Positions 36,903 through 46,112 of a stretch of DNA of 64,000 nt are shown piece after piece. The stretch comes from Parabacteroides goldsteinii DSM 19448 = WAL 12034 (GTDB lineage: Bacteria > Bacteroidota > Bacteroidia > Bacteroidales > Tannerellaceae): positions 1,098,501 to 1,162,500 of the forward strand of contig NZ_KQ033913.1 in NCBI RefSeq assembly GCF_000969835.1, written 5' to 3'. Position numbers and translations under genes: made by a program. The notes beneath the pieces were generated by a model. It ran no database searches, was not told the DNA's origin, and saw nothing but the letters and a program-made list of their open reading frames with translations. The number at the start of each line of letters is the position of its first letter. Position 1 is the stretch's first letter.

Positions 36903-37708
36903 GGTAATTGTCCCTCCCATACAAAACAATCGGTGAATTGCTCTTTGAACTGAGTCGGTGCTTCGAACAATCCGAATACGGAGGAACCTGACCCCGACAT
37001 AGAAGCGTAGACAGCTCCTGCCTGATAGAGTGTTTCTTTGATCCGGCCGATAACCGGATGTTTGCTGAAGACGCTTTTTTCGAAATCATTTATCATTAAG
37101 TTTTTCCATTCGGAGACCGGTTTGTTTATAATCTCTTTTAGTGAGATTGCCGGAACTTTTGGAGTAACTAATGAATAGGCTTCCGGAGTGGAAACGGCAA
37201 CATCCGGTTTTATCAGGCAGAAATGATAGCCTTTTAATGATAATTCGACTGGTTCGAATATATTCCCTGTTCCGGTAGCGAATACCGGTGTATTGCGGAT
37301 AAAGAACGGACAGTCAGCACCGATGGAAGCTGCAATTTTTTCCAGTTCGTCTGCGTGGATATCCAGTTTGCAGAAATCATTCAGCAGTTTCAGCATGAAA
37401 GCGGCATCAGCCGATCCTCCACCCAGTCCGGCTCCGAAAGGGATCGCTTTAAGGAGATGGATTTCCAGAGACGGTATTTCATATTGTGTTTTCAGCAGGT
37501 TCAGTGCTTTTATCACAAGGTTTTTTTCCATGGGAGCATCCACCTGTATTCCTGTCTGGGTGAAAGATAGTTTTTCTGCATTCACTATTTCAAGTGCATC
37601 TTTCACAGGGATAGGATAGAACACAGTCTCGATGTTATGATAACCGTCTGTCCGTTTACTAACAACGTTTAGTCCCAAGTTTATTTTGGCATTAGGAAAA
37701 CAAATCAT
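36899..37708 (-). CDS. ispE: 4-diphosphocytidyl-2-C-methyl-D-erythritol kinase
   Basis: This 269-aa GHMP kinase of the MEP isoprenoid pathway phosphorylates CDP-methylerythritol. The N-terminal FPNAKINLGLNVVSKRTDGYH and the ATP-binding PFGAGLGGGSADAAFML are diagnostic, and the C-terminal SGSGSSVFGLF loop is present. It heads a likely operon with the methyltransferase (4-bp overlap). It is preceded by one of the clearest promoters in the window. Confidence 0.96.
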   Translation of the reverse strand: MICFPNAKINLGLNVVSKRTDGYHNIETVFYPIPVKDALEIVNAEKLSFTQTGIQVDAPMEKNLVIKALNLLKTQYEIPSLEIHLLKAIPFGAGLGGGSADAAFMLKLLNDFCKLDIHADELEKIAASIGADCPFFIRNTPVFATGTGNIFEPVELSLKGYHFCLIKPDVAVSTPEAYSLVTPKVPAISLKEIINKPVSEWKNLMINDFEKSVFSKHPVIGRIKETLYQAGAVYASMSGSGSSVFGLFEAPTQFKEQFTDCFVWEGQLP

Positions 37709-37739
37709 AGAATAGATCCTTTAAATTATGTTTTTTAGA

Positions 37740-37771
37740 CAAACGTAGGCAAAATAATTAGGATAAACAAA
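37740..37771 (-). promoter_or_regulatory. Complete -33/-7 promoter for ispE
   Basis: On the minus strand TTTG (37771-37768), a 20-bp spacer and TACGTTTG (37747-37740) fit the Bacteroidota promoter model. A second TACGTTTG overlaps the -33 element and may give an upstream start. Confidence 0.7.
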
Positions 37772-37890
37772 CGTAACGTATAGCTTGTATAATCGAAGCT
37801 GTCATAAATCTAAAGAAAAGAACTTATTTATTTTTCAAATAAATAGTTGTCATGTAATTTATCGGTAACTAACATTTGTTTGAAAATAGC

Positions 37891-37924
37891 AAAAGCGACT
37901 ACCAAATGAATAGTAGTCGCTTTT
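37891..37924 (-). terminator. Terminator after the ECF sigma factor gene
   Basis: AAAAGCGACTAC pairs perfectly with GTAGTCGCTTTT over 12 bp with a 10-nt loop and T-rich continuation on the minus strand. Confidence 0.85.
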
Positions 37925-37951
37925 ATGTTATACTGGGAAAGGGAAGAGGGA

Positions 37952-38461
37952 TTACATATTTTGGAAGTCCTTTAACCTTTTCTGTAATTCTTGACGAGCA
38001 AAGAAGATACGACTCTTCACAGTTCCTAAGGGCACATTTAGTTTTTCTGCTATTTCGTTATACTTATAGCCACTTAAAAACATAGAGAAGGGAACCTTCA
38101 GATCATCGTTCAAGCCGTTGATCGCTTTAGTGATCTCTTTGATTTGATATGCTTTATCCGGTGAATCAAATCCGGAATCATTGACAACATCCAGATTATA
38201 TAAATCTGCACTTGAGTCAACAACTGTCTGTACACGTACAATCTTATGATAATTGTTTATGAAAATATTACGCATGACAGTTAAAACCCATCCTTTGAAA
38301 TTAACGTTGTCAACGAATTTATCCTGATTATCTAGTACCTTTAATGTTGTATCCTGTAGCAAATCCTGAGCATCGTCCCGGTTTGCAGTGAGCATAAGTG
38401 CAAAATTCATCATGTTTTCTTGCAAGCTCAATAATTTTTGTTGAAATTGTATCCCATTCAT
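37952..38461 (-). CDS. ECF-type RNA polymerase sigma factor
   Basis: This 169-aa sigma factor has region 2 (ANRDDAQDLLQDTTLKVLDN, then FKGWVLTVMRNIFINNYHK) and region 4 (MFLSGYKYNEIAEKLNVPLG, then TVKSRIFFARQELQKRL). No anti-sigma gene adjoins it, unlike many ECF loci, and none of the neighbours looks like a dedicated target. It is monocistronic, with its own promoter and terminator. The signal it responds to is unknown. Confidence 0.93.
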   Translation of the reverse strand: MNGIQFQQKLLSLQENMMNFALMLTANRDDAQDLLQDTTLKVLDNQDKFVDNVNFKGWVLTVMRNIFINNYHKIVRVQTVVDSSADLYNLDVVNDSGFDSPDKAYQIKEITKAINGLNDDLKVPFSMFLSGYKYNEIAEKLNVPLGTVKSRIFFARQELQKRLKDFQNM

Positions 38462-38524
38462 ATTACTTACTTTTTGAATGTTTATTGTCGGTTATGTGCT
38501 GTATTTCAATACTGAAGCACAATA

Positions 38525-38532
38525 CAAAAATA
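38525..38532 (-). promoter_or_regulatory. -7 element for the ECF sigma gene
   Basis: Minus-strand TATTTTTG matches TAnnTTTG, 64 bp upstream of the start codon. Confidence 0.5.
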
Positions 38533-38811
38533 TGTAATTTAAATCAATGAAACTAATTCTTTGCATAATATTAATACTTAACACTCAATCTTAATATTTA
38601 TAGGCTAAAAGTGTCTGATACTGAGTAGGATTTACAAGTTTGCAGCTTGTATATGTCTAACATTTACAAGTTCGGTGTTGATTTATTCAACAAGAGATAA
38701 AATAAACCTTGAGCAATCGATACGAATATGGAAAATTGTCGGATAAGAATAGTAGTTATCATTAAAAGAAACAGGAGTTGACCGGATGCAGCTTTTTATA
38801 AATAAAGAGAA

Positions 38812-38845
38812 CGGTGTCAGTAAATCACATAAATTACTGACACCG
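38812..38845 (-). terminator. Terminator after the MFS transporter gene
   Basis: CGGTGTCAGTAA pairs perfectly with TTACTGACACCG (12 bp, 10-nt loop), followed on the minus strand by a T-rich stretch (TTCTCTTTATTTAT). Confidence 0.88.
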
Positions 38846-38878
38846 CTCTCCTTATGATTGTCTTTTTATATAATGAAT

Positions 38879-40315
38879 TTATCTCTGACCTTCACCAATC
38901 ATTTCTTCAGCCAGATATTTATCTGCATCTTTTTGGATATTGGGTAATTCCAAACCGTAACCTTTTATACGGTCTTCTCTTTTCAGGAGATATGAAATGA
39001 GAAGTGCAAGTATACCAAAACAGGTAAAGATAATCATTGGAATGGTATAATCGTAAGTCGGTTTTTCATTGACATAACCGGTTATGCAGTATTTATCGAG
39101 TACTTTACCTATGAGGTAAGGCACACCCATTAATCCCCAGTTTTGTACCCAAAAAATAAGGGCATATGCTGTTCCTAACTTATTTTCCGGAATAATTTTC
39201 GGAACAGAAGGCCACATGGCTGAAGGTACAAGCGAGAAAGCAATTCCTAACAGGATAACCAATGCAAGCGCTATCAACCAATTATCCAGGAATGGTACAG
39301 AGAATGTGAAATGAATGCATACAAGCATGATTGCTCCGATCATCATGATGGTGGCACCTTTTCCTTTCCGGTCGTACAGGTTGCCGAAGAATGGAGTCAG
39401 CAGGATAGTACCAAACGGCAGGATCGAAGGGATGATTCCGGAAAGAGTAGGTTCAATACCGAATTTATTAATCATCAGGCTGGGTGCGTATTTAAGAAAC
39501 GGGAATACGGCGGAATAGAACAATACGCATAAAAGGGCGACATACCAAAAGCCTTTAAGGGTAATAATATCCAGGATATCTTTGGCACGGAAAGGAGCTT
39601 CTTCCTCTTCTTCACCTTCGTCGAGAATTTCCTGATCCCGTTTTTTATCCATTACAACGAATACGATGAATGACAGGAATCCGATGCATAATAAGATTAG
39701 TCCGATAAAAATAGGTATGCTGATAGAATTATTGAAAGCACGGCTCAGAATAGGCGTTATACCGATTGCCAAACCTGTTCCGATACGGGCACACGCCATT
39801 TCAAGTCCCATTGCTAATGCCATTTCTTTACCTTTAAACCATTTGACAATGATTTTCGATACGGTTATACCGGCAATCTCGATGCCTACGCCAAAGAGTG
39901 CATAACCTAAAGAGGCTATGAGTAGAGGATATCCCCATTCGGTTCCGAAAATTGAAACTGTTTCACCACCGAAATCATGAGAGATACCGAACCATTTAAT
40001 GAAAACACCGACCAGCATGATACCAGTGGCCATTAAACCGGTGAAACGTACTCCCATCTTATCAAGGATCATACCACCGAAAATAAGCATTAACAGGAAT
40101 ACATTGAACCAGCCGTATGCACTTGTAAATTTACCGTAGTCATCGCCACTCCATCCAAGGCCGCCGCTCATAACGGGGGTTTGTAATAAATCCTGAAGCG
40201 GAGCCATCATATCCGTGATGAAGTAACCGCAAAGCATTGTAAATGCAACGAGTGCCAAAACCGACCATCGTGCCGTTTTGGATTCGCTCAATTTCATTTG
40301 AATTTGTTTTACCAT
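38879..40315 (-). CDS. Major facilitator superfamily transporter
   Basis: This 478-aa inner-membrane transporter has about 12 hydrophobic helices, for example WSVLALVAFTMLCGYFITD and FNVFLLMLIFGGMILDKMG. It has the MFS loop motif GMILDKMGVRFTG after helix 2, and an acidic central loop (DQEILDEGEEEEEAPF) between the two six-helix halves. The substrate cannot be told from the sequence. It is the downstream gene of folC on the same strand (24 bp). Confidence 0.9.
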   Translation of the reverse strand: MVKQIQMKLSESKTARWSVLALVAFTMLCGYFITDMMAPLQDLLQTPVMSGGLGWSGDDYGKFTSAYGWFNVFLLMLIFGGMILDKMGVRFTGLMATGIMLVGVFIKWFGISHDFGGETVSIFGTEWGYPLLIASLGYALFGVGIEIAGITVSKIIVKWFKGKEMALAMGLEMACARIGTGLAIGITPILSRAFNNSISIPIFIGLILLCIGFLSFIVFVVMDKKRDQEILDEGEEEEEAPFRAKDILDIITLKGFWYVALLCVLFYSAVFPFLKYAPSLMINKFGIEPTLSGIIPSILPFGTILLTPFFGNLYDRKGKGATIMMIGAIMLVCIHFTFSVPFLDNWLIALALVILLGIAFSLVPSAMWPSVPKIIPENKLGTAYALIFWVQNWGLMGVPYLIGKVLDKYCITGYVNEKPTYDYTIPMIIFTCFGILALLISYLLKREDRIKGYGLELPNIQKDADKYLAEEMIGEGQR

Positions 40316-40339
40316 GATATTTGTTTTTATTAAGTTGTA

Positions 40340-41647
40340 TTATTTGTCTTCTTTCATGAAAAGGGGGAGGGCATCGGCTACGATGAATGTGCTTCCTCCG
40401 ATAAAGATCGTATCTTCTTCGCCGGCTCTGGCTAACGCCCGTTCAACAGCAATGGCGACGGAGTCGCATGTGACGCCGCTAAGGCCGTGCATCATACCCA
40501 TGGCGGCAATTTCGGCTGCCGGCATTGCCCGTGGAACGGATGCCTGTGTAAAAAAGTAGAAAGCATCCTGGGGCATCAGGTCCAGCACACCGTTAATATC
40601 TTTGTCGTTTACCATGCCGATGATCATATAAGTATGGTGGGAACGCTTCATTACTTCTTTCAGCTGCATGTTCAGATATTGCCATCCGCCGGTGTTGTGG
40701 CCTGTATCGCATATCACTTTCGGTTTTTTCTGCAAAACCTGCCAGCGTCCCATTAGTCCGGTGAATTCAACGACATGCTCGAATCCTTCGCGTACAGCTT
40801 CCTGAGGTATATCGATTCCCTGAGTGTAAAGCAGATTGAGAGCAGCCAATACGGTTTTGGCATTTCTTACTTGTGCTACTCCGCCCAGTTCACCGAATAG
40901 TTGTCCGTACTCGACGGAATCGAAATACCATTCGCCGGTATCCATCAGATATGATTCGTTTAGCAGGTCTGCCTGTGAAGCAAAATAAACCAGTGTCTCA
41001 TTCCTGTGAGCTGCATCGGCAAATACCTGTGCAACGCTTTGGGTATATATTTCACCTACCAGTGCCGGAACTTTGGGTTTGATGATCCCTGCTTTTTCAA
41101 AGGCGATCTTTTCTACCGTATCGCCCAGGAACTGGGTATGGTCGAGACTGATATTCGTGATAATACTCAGGATAGGAGTGATAATGTTGGTACTGTCCAA
41201 CCGACCGCCCATGCCTACTTCAATAATGGCAAAATCAACTTCTTCAGCACGGAAATAATCGAAAGCCATGGTAGAAGTCAGTTCGAAGAAGGAAGGGTGA
41301 AGTGGTTCGAAAGTGGTGCGATGGCGCTCTACAAAATCTATTACATATTCTTTGGGTATCATTTTACCGTTGACACGGATGCGTTCACGGAAATCGATCA
41401 GGTGGGGAGATGTGAAAAGTCCGACTTTATATCCCGCCTGATGAAGGATCGCTGCCAGTAAATGACTGACGGAACCTTTTCCGTTTGTCCCTGCTACGTG
41501 GATTGTCTTATAGGCTTTATGGGGATTTCCCAGATAGTTGTCCAGTGCAATACTGGTGTCCAGTCCCGGCTTGTAAGCGGATGCTCCGCTGTGTTGAAAT
41601 ACCGGAATGCTTGTATATAGATAGTGAAGCGTTTCTTCGTAAGTCAT
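40340..41647 (-). CDS. folC: Bifunctional folylpolyglutamate synthase/dihydrofolate synthase
   Basis: This 435-aa Mur-ligase-like enzyme adds glutamate to folates. The ATP P-loop is HVAGTNGKGSVSHLLA, the folate-binding region is YKVGLFTSPHLIDFRERI, and the second motif is IIEVGMGGRLDSTNII. The C-terminal domain shows ICDTGHNTGGW. It has its own promoter 23 bp upstream of the ATG, shared with the divergent TSCPD gene, and is followed by the MFS gene. Confidence 0.96.
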   Translation of the reverse strand: MTYEETLHYLYTSIPVFQHSGASAYKPGLDTSIALDNYLGNPHKAYKTIHVAGTNGKGSVSHLLAAILHQAGYKVGLFTSPHLIDFRERIRVNGKMIPKEYVIDFVERHRTTFEPLHPSFFELTSTMAFDYFRAEEVDFAIIEVGMGGRLDSTNIITPILSIITNISLDHTQFLGDTVEKIAFEKAGIIKPKVPALVGEIYTQSVAQVFADAAHRNETLVYFASQADLLNESYLMDTGEWYFDSVEYGQLFGELGGVAQVRNAKTVLAALNLLYTQGIDIPQEAVREGFEHVVEFTGLMGRWQVLQKKPKVICDTGHNTGGWQYLNMQLKEVMKRSHHTYMIIGMVNDKDINGVLDLMPQDAFYFFTQASVPRAMPAAEIAAMGMMHGLSGVTCDSVAIAVERALARAGEEDTIFIGGSTFIVADALPLFMKEDK

Positions 41648-41669
41648 GCTGTTAGTTTTTTATAATTGG

Positions 41670-41677
41670 CAAAAGTA
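41670..41677 (-). promoter_or_regulatory. -7 element for folC
   Basis: Minus-strand TACTTTTG, 23 bp before the folC ATG. It lies 15 bp from the divergent -7 element of the TSCPD gene. Confidence 0.6.
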
Positions 41678-41691
41678 CTTAATTTTATTTA

Positions 41692-41699
41692 TACCTTTG
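41692..41699 (+). promoter_or_regulatory. -7 element for the TSCPD gene
   Basis: TACCTTTG with a TTGG about 23 bp upstream, giving a short leader before the ATG at 41728. Confidence 0.6.
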
Positions 41700-41727
41700 C
41701 ACCCCGTGAATATAAAAGTACAAAGAG

Positions 41728-41982
41728 ATGAGTAAACAACGTATAGCTTACACTCCTATAGGTGGGGTATGTTCTAAAATGATGATTGTTGAGGCTGAAG
41801 ACAATATGATTACCGGAGTTCAGATCGTGGGCGGATGCCAAGGAAACACACAAGGTTTATCAAAATTACTGGTCGGTATGGAAGTACAGGACGCCATACA
41901 ACGATTGGAGGGCATCGATTGCCGTGAACGGGGTACCTCTTGCCCGGACCAACTGGCACAGGCTCTAAAGAAATTGAGTTGA
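41728..41982 (+). CDS. TSCPD domain-containing protein (TIGR03905 type)
   Basis: This 84-aa protein shows the TSCPD signature near its C-terminus (CRERGTSCPDQLAQAL) and GVCSKMMIVEAEDNMITGVQ at the start. The GGCQGNTQGLSKLLVGM stretch is typical of the stand-alone form. This domain otherwise occurs at the end of some ribonucleotide reductases. The function of the stand-alone protein is unknown. It is monocistronic and convergent with the FGE-like gene 30 bp away. Confidence 0.92.
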   Translation: MSKQRIAYTPIGGVCSKMMIVEAEDNMITGVQIVGGCQGNTQGLSKLLVGMEVQDAIQRLEGIDCRERGTSCPDQLAQALKKLS

Positions 41983-42012
41983 ACCCTGCTGCCAGGTTTT
42001 ATTTCCGACGGA

Positions 42013-43767
42013 TTAAGGGATATCTTTCACGATCCTGAATCCGTTGTTGAAATGTTTACTTCCCGGGTAAATATAATAATGACAGGTAGGACGGCAGCTC
42101 GCCCGTTCGTTGAACCAGGTGCCTCCCCGTACGACAGCATATAGTTTGCCATCCTTTTCAAAACTGTCGGAACACCATTCCCATACATTTCCGCTCATAT
42201 CATGGATGCCCAGTTCATTCGGTTTCTTCATGCCGACCGGATGCGGTTTGCCTTCCGAGTTTCCGGCATACCATCCCAGACTGTCGAGTTCCATTCCCCC
42301 GCTGTATAGATGATCGCGTTTACCGTATAATCCGCCGCGGGCAGCGTATTCCCATTCTTCTTCTGTGGGCAGACGTCCGCCCGCCCATTGGCAATAAGCC
42401 TGTGCTCCGTACCAGGTAATATAAATGGCCGGGTGTGCTTCATAACCGTGGATCGGTTTCCCTTGTCCGATGCCCCAGTTACATTCATAATATAAGGGTT
42501 GTCCTGCATCCGGCCCTTCTTTTACCACCTGACTTCCGTAGGCTTTCAAAAAAGCGGCAAACTGGAAATTGGTTATTTCGTATTTGCTGATGGAGAAGCT
42601 TTTAACCGTTACTTTATGGGGTGGATTATTGTCTTCTTTATAGGTCGATCCCATTATAAATGTACTGCCTTTCACTTCAATCATTTCCGGATTGATATTG
42701 GTCGACAGCCATTTGCGAAATTCTATATCTTTTATTCGTTTCCGGGCTTCTTCGCGATCTTCCTCCCTGACATCACTTTCGATGAATTTGTTGAGGTAGG
42801 AGATGGATATGTCGTATGCTTCATCCCCTTTTAGCGGGAGCAGGCGTTCGTACATCGTTGACAGGGCAATATATCCGTCGGTTCGTTCCGGGTCCAGGCG
42901 CACTCCCTGTTCATATAGTTTATATGCTTCTTCCGTATATTTATTGATTTGAATAGCACTGCCGCTTAATGATAGCAGGTTGTCTGCCTGCCGGATACAG
43001 TCATCTGCATAGGGATTGATCTGGTTACTGATGAGGCGGGCGAATTTCGTCTTTTTCATCTCTACCGGGATCAGGCGATAGAACTGACGTAATGAGTCCG
43101 GCGATAACTTTTTCATGATACGGGTAAGGAGGAATTGGCCGGCATATTTGTCCATATTGCTTTCAATAAAGTCAATGCGGATGGAATCGCGTTCCTGCTG
43201 GGCGGCATGTAATTCGATATCGACTTCCAGCTCCTGGCTTCCCCGTACCGGCCTGGGGCTTCCACCGCCGAAGGATAGCTTGAGTGTCTTTTTCTTTTTG
43301 TCATCATCCTTTTTCTTGCCGGTGGCACCCAAGTCGTGCAAAAACATGGAGACGGTGCTGAGACTGTCTATTTTTATATTCAGGTCGTGGGTGTTTTCCA
43401 GATAGACGGCATATCCCATGTGGGTGGCGGCTCCTTTGAAATGTAATCCGTTCGGGAAATCGGATAAGTCGCCTTTGATGAACAGGGTGTCCCGGTCGAT
43501 AAGCAGGTCGCAATAATAGAATTCGTCGTCTATCGTAGTGCATAACCATAAATGTTGAGGAATATCGGGCAGGGTTCCTTTCATGGTGAATTCTCCTTTT
43601 TCGATTCGCATGGAGTTGATGATCCGCTGGTTATCGAATTGTTTCAGAAAGAAGACAGTACCGTCTTTTACGCCTGTTATATGCGCTTGTATTACGTACC
43701 GGTCGTTTGCTGTTAGCCATGAGGTACAGCAGAGAAGTAACAAGCTTATCAGTATTTTCATATTCAT
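42013..43767 (-). CDS. Exported DUF4369 / formylglycine-generating-enzyme-like (SUMF1) protein
   Basis: This 584-aa protein has a signal peptide (LLLCCTSWLTANDRY), an N-terminal DUF4369-like beta domain (YVIQAHITGVKDGTVFFLKQ) and a helical middle with a TPR-like stretch (YKLYEQGVRLDPERTDGYIA). The C-terminal FGE-sulfatase domain has FIMGSTYKEDNNPPHKVTV, GGRLPTEEEWEYAARGG, DMSGNVWEWCSD and FRIVKD. Catalytic copper-binding Cys residues are not assured, so it may be a non-enzymatic homologue. The start overlaps the response-regulator stop by one base (TAATG). Confidence 0.88.
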   Translation of the reverse strand: MNMKILISLLLLCCTSWLTANDRYVIQAHITGVKDGTVFFLKQFDNQRIINSMRIEKGEFTMKGTLPDIPQHLWLCTTIDDEFYYCDLLIDRDTLFIKGDLSDFPNGLHFKGAATHMGYAVYLENTHDLNIKIDSLSTVSMFLHDLGATGKKKDDDKKKKTLKLSFGGGSPRPVRGSQELEVDIELHAAQQERDSIRIDFIESNMDKYAGQFLLTRIMKKLSPDSLRQFYRLIPVEMKKTKFARLISNQINPYADDCIRQADNLLSLSGSAIQINKYTEEAYKLYEQGVRLDPERTDGYIALSTMYERLLPLKGDEAYDISISYLNKFIESDVREEDREEARKRIKDIEFRKWLSTNINPEMIEVKGSTFIMGSTYKEDNNPPHKVTVKSFSISKYEITNFQFAAFLKAYGSQVVKEGPDAGQPLYYECNWGIGQGKPIHGYEAHPAIYITWYGAQAYCQWAGGRLPTEEEWEYAARGGLYGKRDHLYSGGMELDSLGWYAGNSEGKPHPVGMKKPNELGIHDMSGNVWEWCSDSFEKDGKLYAVVRGGTWFNERASCRPTCHYYIYPGSKHFNNGFRIVKDIP

Positions 43768-44450
43768 TAGTCAATGATAAGTTTGTAACCGATTCCCCGT
43801 ACATTCAGTATCTTTATACTGGGATCGTCCGATAGTTTATGACGCAGCTTTGTAATGAAAACATGAAGGCTGCGGGCATTAAAGAAAGAGTCGTCGCCCC
43901 AAAGGTCGAGCAGGACATCTTTCATCGGTAATACATGATCCTTGTTTTCGCAAAGACGTTTGAGTATTTCCGACTCGCGGTTGCTTAACAGTTGCTTTTC
44001 TCCACAATATTGCAGGGTTTGCGTGATGGAGTCGAATGTGTATTGTCCGAGGCTGAAGGTCGACTTTTCTTCTTTACGGACCGTGATCTTATTCAGCAGG
44101 GCTTTGATACGGATGATCAGCTCGGCCATGCCGAAGGGCTTTTTGAGATAATCGTTACCGCCCAGTTCGAAACCTTCGACCACATCATTCGCTGCTGAAC
44201 GGGCCGAAAGGAAAAGGACTGGGATCTGGCTGTCGGTCTTGCGGATATGACGTATCAGGGTGAAACCGTCTATCTTCGGCATCATGATATCTGTTACAAT
44301 GATATCCGGTTTTACTTCTTTGTAAAGAGCCAGGCCTTCTTCGCCGTCGGCAGCCAATACGATGTCGAACTCTTCACCATCCAATGTATCTTTGATGATC
44401 ATTGCAAGGGTCGGTTCGTCTTCAACCAGTAATACTTTTATCTTTGCCAT
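43767..44450 (-). CDS. rprY: OmpR-family response regulator (RprY-like)
   Basis: This 227-aa DNA-binding regulator has a receiver domain with phospho-acceptor Asp54 (IIVTDIMMPKIDG), acidic residues EDE at 10-12, and Lys near 105 (YLKKPFG). A C-terminal winged helix follows (LLSNRESEILKRLCENKDHVL, FNARSLHVFITKLRHKL). It resembles the Bacteroides RprY regulator. The symbol is given by resemblance only. It lies 17 bp after its kinase and is translationally coupled to the FGE-like gene. Confidence 0.9.
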   Translation of the reverse strand: MAKIKVLLVEDEPTLAMIIKDTLDGEEFDIVLAADGEEGLALYKEVKPDIIVTDIMMPKIDGFTLIRHIRKTDSQIPVLFLSARSAANDVVEGFELGGNDYLKKPFGMAELIIRIKALLNKITVRKEEKSTFSLGQYTFDSITQTLQYCGEKQLLSNRESEILKRLCENKDHVLPMKDVLLDLWGDDSFFNARSLHVFITKLRHKLSDDPSIKILNVRGIGYKLIID

Positions 44451-44467
44451 AGTCTTTCTTTTCTTTT

Positions 44468-45916
44468 TCAGTTTTTAAAATGGAGGGTAAATGTGGTTCC
44501 TTTGCCCGGTTGGCTTTTTACAGATACCGATCCTCCGTGTTTGCTCATCATGTCCTTTACGTAATAGAGTCCCAGACCGAATCCTTTTACATTATGCAGG
44601 TTACCGCTGGGTACCCGGTAGAACTTATCGAATATATGTGGCAGGCTGGCTTCACTGATACCGATTCCGTTGTCGGTAACGGAGATACGGATCCCGTTTG
44701 CCTGTGTCTCTGCCTGTATGGAGATATCACAAGGTTTGTCTCCCGAATATTTCACTGCATTATCGATCAGGTTTCCCAACATATTATAGAAATGCGTACG
44801 GTCTGCAAATACTGCAATGTTGTCCGGGATATTTACGGTGAAGTTGACAGGCTTACCGGCCTTCAACTTGTGTTGTTCAATGAGCGGGGGAATGATATCC
44901 GTGATAGGAATCGATTCCTGCTTCAGACGGAATGTATTACGATTCTCTACCGAAAGCGTAAGGATCTGTTCGACCAGGCCGCTTAGCTGGGTCAGTTGTT
45001 CACGGATAATTCCGAGGTATTTCTTTTGTTTCTCGTTGGCGTTGTTGTCGTAATTGAGTAATACGTCGTTGGCCGCGTAAGCAACGGAGATCGGCGTTTT
45101 CAGTTCGTGTGTCATATTGTTGGTGAAGTCCGTTTTCAATTCTTCTACGGTCTTTTGCCGGAGAATAGTATGTATCAGATAGATGAAAGCTATCAGGATC
45201 AGGATCACGAGCAGGAGGGAGGAGATGAGTATTCCTGCCATTTGTTTGAATATCAGTTGAAAAGGAGTTTTTAATGTTAACCGGTAATATTGCTCCGATT
45301 GTGTAGAGATCGGATAGTTGAATTGGGAGGCTTTATCCCAGTTCTCTGTCGCAATAACAGAGTCGGTGGACTGGATGCTCATTACTACCTCCGGCAAGCT
45401 GTCGACCAATTGTACGACTTCCAGCTTGTGAGGTACAAAAATATCATGCTGTTTGAGTTCTATGGAAAGGAGGCTGTCGTATTTATTATAGTTGACTGGC
45501 ATGAGTGAATCTATTTTCATGTGGAGGGCTTGTTGTATTTGCCCTTCCAGGTCGGTAAGCAAACTAAGATATTCATTCAGCGATTTAGATATATCCTCAT
45601 TTTTGAATGGATTCTTATCCGTATGGACGGCAAAAGTATCCATCATCCCTACTTTTTCAGTTTCTTCATCTTCTTCTTTTGAAAAGGTAAAACTTTGACT
45701 TATCTCTCCATGGGTATCTCCTTGGGTTAGTTCGTCGATGCGGATAAATATTTCCTTATAATCAGCCATACGCATAGCTTCCTCTATGTTGCCATTGATT
45801 TGCATCCAGGTCGAGTCATACAATCCTTTCAGCCAGTATCCCTGCGAGAACAACAGCGCCGCTAGTGATATACTGATCAAAGTGGCTATAATCTTGAAGC
45901 TTAATTTTGTTTTCAT
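44468..45916 (-). CDS. rprX: Sensor histidine kinase (RprX-like)
   Basis: This 482-aa membrane kinase has an N-terminal helix (about residues 9-27) and a periplasmic sensor of about 200 residues. A second membrane helix (about 227-249) precedes the H-box with His270 (NNMTHELKTPISVAYAAND). The ATPase domain has N (LGNLIDNAVKYSG), G1 (VTDNGIGISEASLPHIFDKF) and G2 (VKGFGLGLYYVKDMM) boxes. It pairs with the response regulator gene downstream. Its upstream region holds a 21-bp sequence repeated exactly before the barrel gene at 61961. Confidence 0.93.
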   Translation of the reverse strand: MKTKLSFKIIATLISISLAALLFSQGYWLKGLYDSTWMQINGNIEEAMRMADYKEIFIRIDELTQGDTHGEISQSFTFSKEEDEETEKVGMMDTFAVHTDKNPFKNEDISKSLNEYLSLLTDLEGQIQQALHMKIDSLMPVNYNKYDSLLSIELKQHDIFVPHKLEVVQLVDSLPEVVMSIQSTDSVIATENWDKASQFNYPISTQSEQYYRLTLKTPFQLIFKQMAGILISSLLLVILILIAFIYLIHTILRQKTVEELKTDFTNNMTHELKTPISVAYAANDVLLNYDNNANEKQKKYLGIIREQLTQLSGLVEQILTLSVENRNTFRLKQESIPITDIIPPLIEQHKLKAGKPVNFTVNIPDNIAVFADRTHFYNMLGNLIDNAVKYSGDKPCDISIQAETQANGIRISVTDNGIGISEASLPHIFDKFYRVPSGNLHNVKGFGLGLYYVKDMMSKHGGSVSVKSQPGKGTTFTLHFKN

Positions 45917-45938
45917 GTCTAAAATCTCTTCTTTCAGA

Positions 45939-45946
45939 CAAAAGTA
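45939..45946 (-). promoter_or_regulatory. -7 element for the histidine kinase operon
   Basis: Minus-strand TACTTTTG, 23 bp before the kinase start codon. Confidence 0.55.
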
Positions 45947-45975
45947 ATGGATAAGTTTGGGAGTTTCGGGGGTAT

Positions 45976-45996
45976 GATAAGACTAAATAACACTTC
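45976..45996. promoter_or_regulatory. 21-bp element shared with 61865-61885
   Basis: GATAAGACTAAATAACACTT plus C occurs here, about 30 bp upstream of the kinase -7 element, and again exactly at 61865-61885 ahead of an outer-membrane barrel gene. A chance 21-bp identity in 64 kb is unlikely. A shared regulator site, for example for the neighbouring response regulator, is a hypothesis. Confidence 0.5.
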
Positions 45997-46112
45997 TCGG
46001 ATGAGTAGAAAGCCAGTACCAGGATGTGTAAGACCTGATCTATGATAAATGAATATAGTTTCTCTTTCTGAGTGATTTTCCATAAGTCGATGGCGAAATG
46101 TGTTATGAAAAT

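Larger units (their letters stand above)
38462..38878. other. Intergenic region between sigma factor and MFS transporter genes
   Basis: This 417-bp stretch holds the sigma-gene promoter near 38525 and the transporter terminator near 38812. In between, TTTACAAGTT occurs at 38631 and 38663, with a palindromic ACAAG...CTTGT around 38634-38650. I see no convincing gene. Confidence 0.6.

Noticed and set aside
37800..37860. TTATTTATT...AATAAATA palindrome
   Set aside because: It is a low-complexity AT hairpin in an intergenic region, expected by chance.
42000..42012. Possible terminator between the TSCPD and FGE-like genes
   Set aside because: The stem is short with mismatches and no clear T-tract.
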